DNA of 64,000 nt from Aurelia coerulea. Taxonomy: Eukaryota > Cnidaria > Scyphozoa > Semaeostomeae > Ulmaridae. Shown here piece by piece: positions 57,910-64,000 of this stretch (position 1 is the stretch's first letter; every line of letters begins with the position of its first letter). Both the position numbers and the translations under genes were made by a program. The notes below the pieces were generated by a model. It saw nothing but the letters and a program-made list of their open reading frames with translations, ran no database searches and was not told the origin of the DNA. The DNA lies in assembly GCA_039566865.1 (NCBI GenBank), contig CM076955.1, forward strand, positions 16,909,501 through 16,973,500. Reading direction: 5' to 3'.

Positions 57910-60900
57910 TTATGACCAGTTGTCATTGGTGGCAGCACCCCATTCTGTAGAAGCTGGCTCAGCACTTGCGCCCCATTCTTTGCTGGCAGGTTCTGGTGCA
58001 CCCCACTCGTCTGAGGCAGCAGGAACAATTCCAAAACCTGCAGGTGCTGGGGCTACTGGAGCAGCCGTTGTTTCTGCACCCCACTGTAAAAAAATTAGAA
58101 GTTTGTTAGAAAATCCACCAAGAACTTTTGCTATCAGAAGCTTGATTTATAAAGTTTCTAGGATGATGAACAACGCAACCAAAACCCAAGCTAAATGTCA
58201 GAATGACCAAAAAATTCTCCGAAAGGTGCTGGGGCTACTGGAGCAGCCGTCGTTTCTACACCCCACTATAAAAAAATAATCAAAAGAGTTGTTAGAAACT
58301 CCACCAGAACTATTCTTATCAGAAACTGGATACATAAAAGTTTCTAGGATGCTGAATATCATTGTAGAACAATTTAATTTATCAAATGCAGAAAAGTGCA
58401 CCCTTTTTTAATTTTGGTCGAATTGGCACCCCTTAACACGGGCCCGCGCAGGTCCGTGCCTACTTTCAAGAAAGGCACCCTTTCCCGCGCTTTTTTGTAC
58501 GAGCATGATAACACATCAGGTACCAAGTGGTCCCCCCGGGGCTAAATGCCAAAATGACCAAAAAATTCTCCGAAAGGTGCTGGAGCAGCCGTTGTTTCTG
58601 CACCCCACTGTAAAAAAAATTGGAAGTTTGTTAGAAAATCCACCAAGAACCTTTGTTATCAGAAGATTGATTTATAAAGTTTCTAGGATGATGAACAACG
58701 CAACCAAAACCTAAGCTAAATGTCAAAATGACCAAAAAATTCTCCGAAAGGTGCTGGGGCTACTGGAGCAGCCGTCGTTTCTGCACCCCACTGTAAAAAA
58801 AAATCAAAAGAGTTGTTAGAAACTCCACCAGAACTATTCTTATCAGAAACTGGATACATAAAAGTTTCTAGGATGCTGACGTTATTGAAAGGCCCAGCTG
58901 AAATATACTACACACAACAGTAAATCAGGCTGTTATTCAAGGCAATACTGGTTTGTTGTTCCAAACACATACCCCTACAAAGCGATTCTACGTTATTATT
59001 TTAGTTTTGTGCGTTTCCAATAGAAAACCATTACACTGGAAAGAAACCTGGCAAATTATGAACACATCAAACTACAGACAAACACCACAAAATACTGTTA
59101 AGTAATTTGATTTTGTTTAGGATTGGCAACTGGGACTAATAAAAAATTATCAAGTGAGTGCCAATGATCTTGCTAGGTCCCAAAACAGCCTCAGATTCCC
59201 TCCTTGTTTTATATCCCCTACCAACCATTTTAGACACATGCAAGCATTTACCTCTTGAGCAGGGGCAGTGCCAGAGGCACCCCATTCTGCTGTGGTGGTG
59301 TCAGGGGCTACAGTAGTCTGCTCCTGCTGATAATTCCAATCTTGTTGGTACACTTGCTCATCAGCCTTTGCCTCAGCCTTAGCGGCAGCAGCCTGCATTT
59401 CTTCCTTCTCAATCTAGAAACAATCAAGTTCATATCAATATTCCAAAAATCTACTGAGAAACGTGATTTTTGTTGGCATAAATTTGTATCAAAACCCTTT
59501 AACATAACTGGCTATTATTATCAGTATCATTTAATTCAAAACAGTGTCTGTGTATTTGGCAAACTGTGCTAACATTTTGGACACTATTTATTGCTAGAAA
59601 TGAATACAGAAATAAAATGAAGTTTGCTTTGAAAATATTCAAGGCTATTGTTCTGACAAAATAAAAACCCAAGCAACATGACAACCAAACAGCTCCACAA
59701 AACTACCCCCAAAACCATATCCCAAGCTAGGAGGAAAACCAAAAAGCCATAACCATGTTCATTAATAAGTTAGTTTTAGTGGTGGTCATTGGGGGGGGGG
59801 GGAGAGGGGAGGGTGCAGTCGCCCCCAATGTTGGCTAGAACGATGATCTTTTGTTAAAAACAACAGAAATAAATGATGCTTTTCAATTGAAACAATAGCC
59901 AAGTGCTGGGCAAGAAATCCCTGAAAATTTAGCTTAATATGCCCTTTTGCTTTATCTCATCAGAGATGCTATAAATCTAGCAAGACTGATGCTTGGGGGT
60001 CCCTCTCAAGTTGAGGCTTGGGGTAATTTGCCCCCTCCACCCCTGCTTGGCAGCAAGAGCAGCGCCAGGGGGTGGACATGTCTACCCCCACTTTGTTCTG
60101 GTGGTATTTATTCTAAGCAAAACTATGTAAAGAAAGTTAGGTATACATTCTGGCAATCACTTCTATCCCTTGTCCAGCCCATTTTTTCAGGACTAGTGCC
60201 ACCCGTGCTTGGCAGACCTGTATCTTACCTCTTCAGGATCTCTGTAGAAGTACAAATCAGGCATGACATCCCATGGTGTTACTCTGCTGATGATACCTCT
60301 GAGACGAAGCACTTCCCTGGCAAGCATCCACCACATCAAACCAATAGAATGGACACCCTTGTTGTTGCATGGAATGGCTACATCAACATGACGCAATGGA
60401 GAGTCAGTGTTGCACAGTGCAATTACTGGGATGTTGACATATGATGCCTCAGTGATGGCCTGTCATAAAATAATACTGTTAGAACAATAGGGATAATAAC
60501 TTGTAATTGCTAATAAAGCAATTTCCTACAGCCAGGATATCTGGTAGCAACTTACATTAAATTTGAAAACTTTTGGACGATCAAACTTTCTGACAATTTC
60601 TTTTCCAAAACTTTAATTGTCCTAAAGTTTTAAATTCTTTTAAGATAGGAAGACAACACCAATTTTCCCATGCCACAGTTAAAAATGATATACTGTCATC
60701 GGTCATCCTGCTTTCAAAGTGAGTTTCTACATTCCAGTTGTCAGTAAAAATGTTCTCAAGAAGATGAAGGTACCTCTTGTTTTTGTCTGCAATCTTGAAA
60801 ACTGGTTCTTAATGCTTCTGATCCGTCTATATGTATCTAAATGGTTACTTTAACTTGCACATGATTAAATAACATAAAAAAATTACAACTAGTTTTAACA

Positions 60901-63295
60901 TATATTTTGGTTTTATGCAAAAATTGTTTGTCCAAAATTCTCAAAAAAGCATCCAAAAGTTTTTTGTCTGAAGTTGGTATGATATAGGAATGCAGAATGA
61001 CATAAAAAGTGAAAACAAAATCATACCTGGTGGTCACTATGAGGATCCGTGACAACTAAGAGACGTGGCTCTCTAAAGGCTTTCTGGATCTGATTGGTGA
61101 ATGTACCTGGGGTGAATCGTCCAGCAATTGGGTTTGAACCAGTGGCCTGGGCAAACTTCAACACAGCACGCTGAAAGAAAGCAAATAGATTTGTGCATAC
61201 ACACACCAACTTGCTGCTACTAGTTATCAGTCTAATTCTACAGGCTTTCAGTCAATGACTTCTGCACTGAGATAAGCAATAATGCAAGCAACATCTTTAT
61301 CTGGAATTCCAACTTAAAACCTTTTGTCACAATGGTCAGATATCCACTTCTCGTTGGTTGGGAGCAAAACTCTTTAAAATAGTATGCTGGATTTTTAAGA
61401 GCAAAAGATGTTCCTTTAAAAAAGCCTTGCAACAAAATGAATGAGATATGTGCAATTTCCTCTCCCTCAAATAATCCCTGGTTTGAGATACTTTTCCATT
61501 GGAACAGTGCCTTTTAGTGTGCACCAAATAAAGGAATTTGAAGATGATATTTACCAATAATTTCAATTACTTACTGTTCCATAAGGTCTTGATGAGATGA
61601 CACATACATCTTCTGGGTTTTCAATACCAGCGATGATTCTTGCAGCAAGAACAAGTTTTTCCCAAGTCTTTCTCAAGTTGATGATATGAATACCTAGAGC
61701 AGAGAAGGTCTAAGTCTACAAAGGGCTCCTCGTCAGCTTTCCATTGTAATGATTATTTTTGAGATAGCTGAGATGAACTTGGTTGAAAAATATGAACTTA
61801 TTGACTGTCCTAATTGGTTAGCTGCTTTTCCCCTGAATTCTACCGAAAGTGAATTTAGCTTCAATTCAAATGTTGTATTAAATCCTCTTGGGAGGATGAA
61901 AAGTCTTCCCCCTTGTGTGAATAATTTATTCAGGGAGATTCCATTCTCGCAAGAGGACATAATACATGAATACATGAGTGTCATTATTTTTTGGAAGGAA
62001 ACAAAGGAAATTTTCCCGCTGTTTTCATTTGTTTTTGTGGGTTTTCAGAAGGGGCTTTCTGCACAAAGCTGATTAAAGACAGGTAAATTACTGAACATAT
62101 CAGCAATAAAACAAGACAGTTGCTTTGATATTCAGGGAGCAGTATTTTTCAAACACCAGGCATTTTTCCACATACCCCTTGTTTGCAGAATCACAGACAT
62201 CCATGAAAAAAAGACAGCAAATCTGACCATACAGTCAGGATACAGTGGAAATGGCACAAACACTGTTTACATAAAACTTTGGCAGAACAAATTGTCTGTA
62301 ACAAGGTGGCCAGTTCATCTGCATTATGGCATTTATGCAGGCCTACTGGTGAATAAAGCCACAGCTTTTTCTATGAGAGTCTTAGCACAAACCAAGTCAT
62401 GGTAGACTAACTACTATTGGATGTGACTCTGACCTCAAACATCTTGAAACTAGAGCTGATATATATATATACCACATGAACATATTATCTGGTTGGACAT
62501 ATCATCCAACAATAGACAAGTATTCGTGTATACTCTATAAAATTTTCGAATCTATATAATATTTCATTCCTTGGGCCATAAACTCACTCTTGATTTATCA
62601 TTTCAAAAAGTTGATGTATCCAAAAACTTCCTTATATCAGATTGCTTGATGACATCATTTTATGCAGTTTCTGCTCTGTCCAGCTTGCTGCTATATAAGA
62701 GATTTCATTGTGCTGAAAATTATCTGATCAATTTGGATGGTCCCTAAGTAGCTCTTCAGCACATTCCTTTTGAGTGCAAAATGTTTCATGTGCAAGACAT
62801 CATATTCATAAAGGGTATAAATGTCTTTGTATAGCATTATATATTTTCTGTGCTGGAGATCTTTCAAGCAATAGACCTTTTAGCTATTCTACAAAAGAGC
62901 CTGGATTGAGCGTTATTTTAAAACTTTTTTAGGCGTGACGTTCGATCGAGTGCCGTTAGAGCTTCTATCACTATTGTGCACATTCAAATATTCTACAAAA
63001 TGTAGCAAATTATCGTTCGATTCTGATTCTTTTCAGAATAGCTAAAAGGTCTATTAATATTTCTGACCACAAAAAATGTTGGGCATGAACTTATTGGACA
63101 TTTGATATGTCCAAAAATATTAAAATCTAAAATTGTTTGAGTTCAATGTTATCCTTACTTACCATCTGGCTTTCTCTTGTAAACATAGCCGACCATTTGA
63201 AAGTTGACATTGGTAGCACCAAGATGAGTTCCACTAGCAAGAAGCTTGACAACATCGGTTTTATCCAACTGAAGTATATCTAATGAACCCGACAT
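57910..63295 (-). CDS. RPSA: 40S ribosomal protein SA (uS2, laminin receptor)
   Basis: Six minus-strand exons join in phase: 63295-63163, 61693-61575, 61170-61027, 60459-60229, 59413-59252, 58083-57910. They start at [19 protein letters not shown], with no upstream in-frame ATG needed. Signature blocks follow: [82 protein letters not shown] and [12 protein letters not shown]. The C-terminal tail has a lysine/alanine helix and three or four TEWGA/EWGA repeats, ending NDNWS. Total is 321 codons with stop before any UTR, close to the usual 295-320 aa. uS2 sits at the head of the 40S subunit near the mRNA exit. It is convergent with RSAD1, stops 720 bp apart. Confidence 0.97.
58084..58880 (-). 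repeat. Array of duplicated RPSA last-exon starts in intron 5
   Basis: Upstream of the true last exon (minus strand) there are three copies of its first 30-40 bases plus intron, with acceptor-like ends at 58265, 58607 and 58790. Each begins TGGGG after an AG preceded by a T-run. Each copy then leaves the real exon sequence and shares a common extension that reads [10 protein letters not shown] or a close variant and a TAG stop. Two larger units (about 58090-58355 and 58540-58880) are themselves tandem copies. Confidence 0.85.
62870..63055. mobile_element. MITE with AATAGACCTTTTAGCTATTC ends, 186 bp
   Basis: AATAGACCTTTTAGCTATTC at the left is mirrored by GAATAGCTAAAAGGTCTATT at the right. 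The inside has CGTTCGATCGAGTGC and GTTAGAGCTTCTATCACTAT. It lies in RPSA intron 1. A second copy starts at 63840. Confidence 0.82.
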
Positions 63296-63839
63296 CTTTG
63301 TTGTTCCTATTTGAAGTTACGATGGACAACCTGTTGGGTGGTAGTGATGTTATTGTCTCACATTGATGAAAATCAATAATTTAGCAAGTCAGTGCTGGTC
63401 TTAAAGGGTCAAGGACTGTCTTTGGACTTTGCGTAGATACTGGATAATAGGGGGTTAGTTTTCAAATCTATATGCATATAACGCTATGATTTGGGGTTTT
63501 TTTTAAATGACCGGGTAGTTCTGTGCATTGCATTTTAAGTAGTATTGAGGGTTTAAAGTTAGTTGACGGAGATAAATAGCTAGGTCAAGAACTGCATATG
63601 CGTGTCAAAAATTAGCCTATTGTATTTTATGATATCAACACGTGCGTGCATATATTTTCCTTAGGGGAGCAATTATGCGTAGGCGTTTCTTTGTCCTATT
63701 TATAGCCTCAACTAACTTTAACACTATGTTCAATTTATTCATCAATATTGTGTCTATCATTTATAACATTATTTCAAATCTATTTTTAGACTTTTATCAT
63801 CTGTATTAGTATTATTTTCCTTTTTTAGATTAAATATTA

Positions 63840-64000
63840 ATAGACCTTTTAGCTATTCTAAAATAGAGTCTGAATCGAACGATATTCTGATCAAGTTTGT
63901 AGAATTTTCGAATGTGAACAATAGTGCTAGAAGCTCTAATGCCATTCAATCGAAATTGATCGAACCGCTTCGTATAAAAAAGTATAAAAATGTCGCTCGA
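63840..64000. mobile_element. Second copy of the 186-bp MITE family, cut by the window end
   Basis: Begins AATAGACCTTTTAGCTATTC and continues with GTGAACAATAGTGCTAGAAG, close to the inverse of the first copy's interior. The right end is outside the window. It lies upstream of RPSA. Confidence 0.7.

Noticed and set aside
57899..58279. Plus-strand frame of 126 codons over the RPSA 3' end
   Set aside because: It is antisense to the last RPSA exon and intron repeats; the minus-strand frame explains the sequence.
57900..63300. Possible snoRNAs in RPSA introns, as in vertebrates
   Set aside because: I looked for box C/D and H/ACA motifs but found no segment convincing enough without a folding or covariance search.

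Overview
The window is nuclear DNA of an animal. It holds GT-AG (and one GC-AG) introns, very short exons, a cytosolic ribosomal protein gene, and metazoan BEL/Pao and non-LTR retrotransposons. AT-rich sequence, long transposon-filled introns and many short terminal-inverted-repeat (TIR) elements suggest an invertebrate, probably marine, but no feature fixes the phylum.

Four host genes can be assembled by joining exons by eye. (1) KATNIP-like gene, minus strand, about 25066 down to 16703: only the N-terminal exons are present. The gene appears to run off the left edge, so 1-16700 is probably one of its introns. (2) KLHDC9-like kelch protein, plus strand, main exon ending at 29746. A short first exon at 25229-25251 may be spliced to it. 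Genes 1 and 2 start head to head about 160 bp apart around an NRF1-type palindrome. (3) RSAD1/HemW radical-SAM heme chaperone, plus strand, 32724-57189: seventeen exons were located and an eighteenth 14-nt microexon is inferred. (4) RPSA/uS2 (40S ribosomal protein SA), minus strand, 63295-57910, six exons, convergent with RSAD1. RPSA and RSAD1 are complete or nearly so. The genes are housekeeping or cilium related and do not form one pathway.

The rest is mobile DNA. 1-16 kb: a Harbinger-type MITE, a truncated non-LTR retrotransposon, a BEL/Pao element broken by three nested insertions, a LINE tail, an odd tRNA-like gene and a second BEL 5' end. 16-33 kb: foldback and Mutator-type elements with 9-bp target duplications, a large mirror-image foldback, and a poly-G hAT-type element. 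33-57 kb (RSAD1 introns): mariner, hAT-type and Mutator-type MITEs, two tRNA SINEs, a twin pair of 303-bp MITEs and LINE fragments. 57-64 kb: RPSA, with an array of duplicated alternative last-exon starts, and a 185-bp MITE that recurs at the right edge.

The most unusual signals are the repeated RPSA last-exon copies with intact splice acceptors and open frames, the microexons of RSAD1, several independent families with perfect 9-bp target duplications, and poly-G-ended elements that carry different internal tandem repeats. No CRISPR, operon or prokaryotic system is present.
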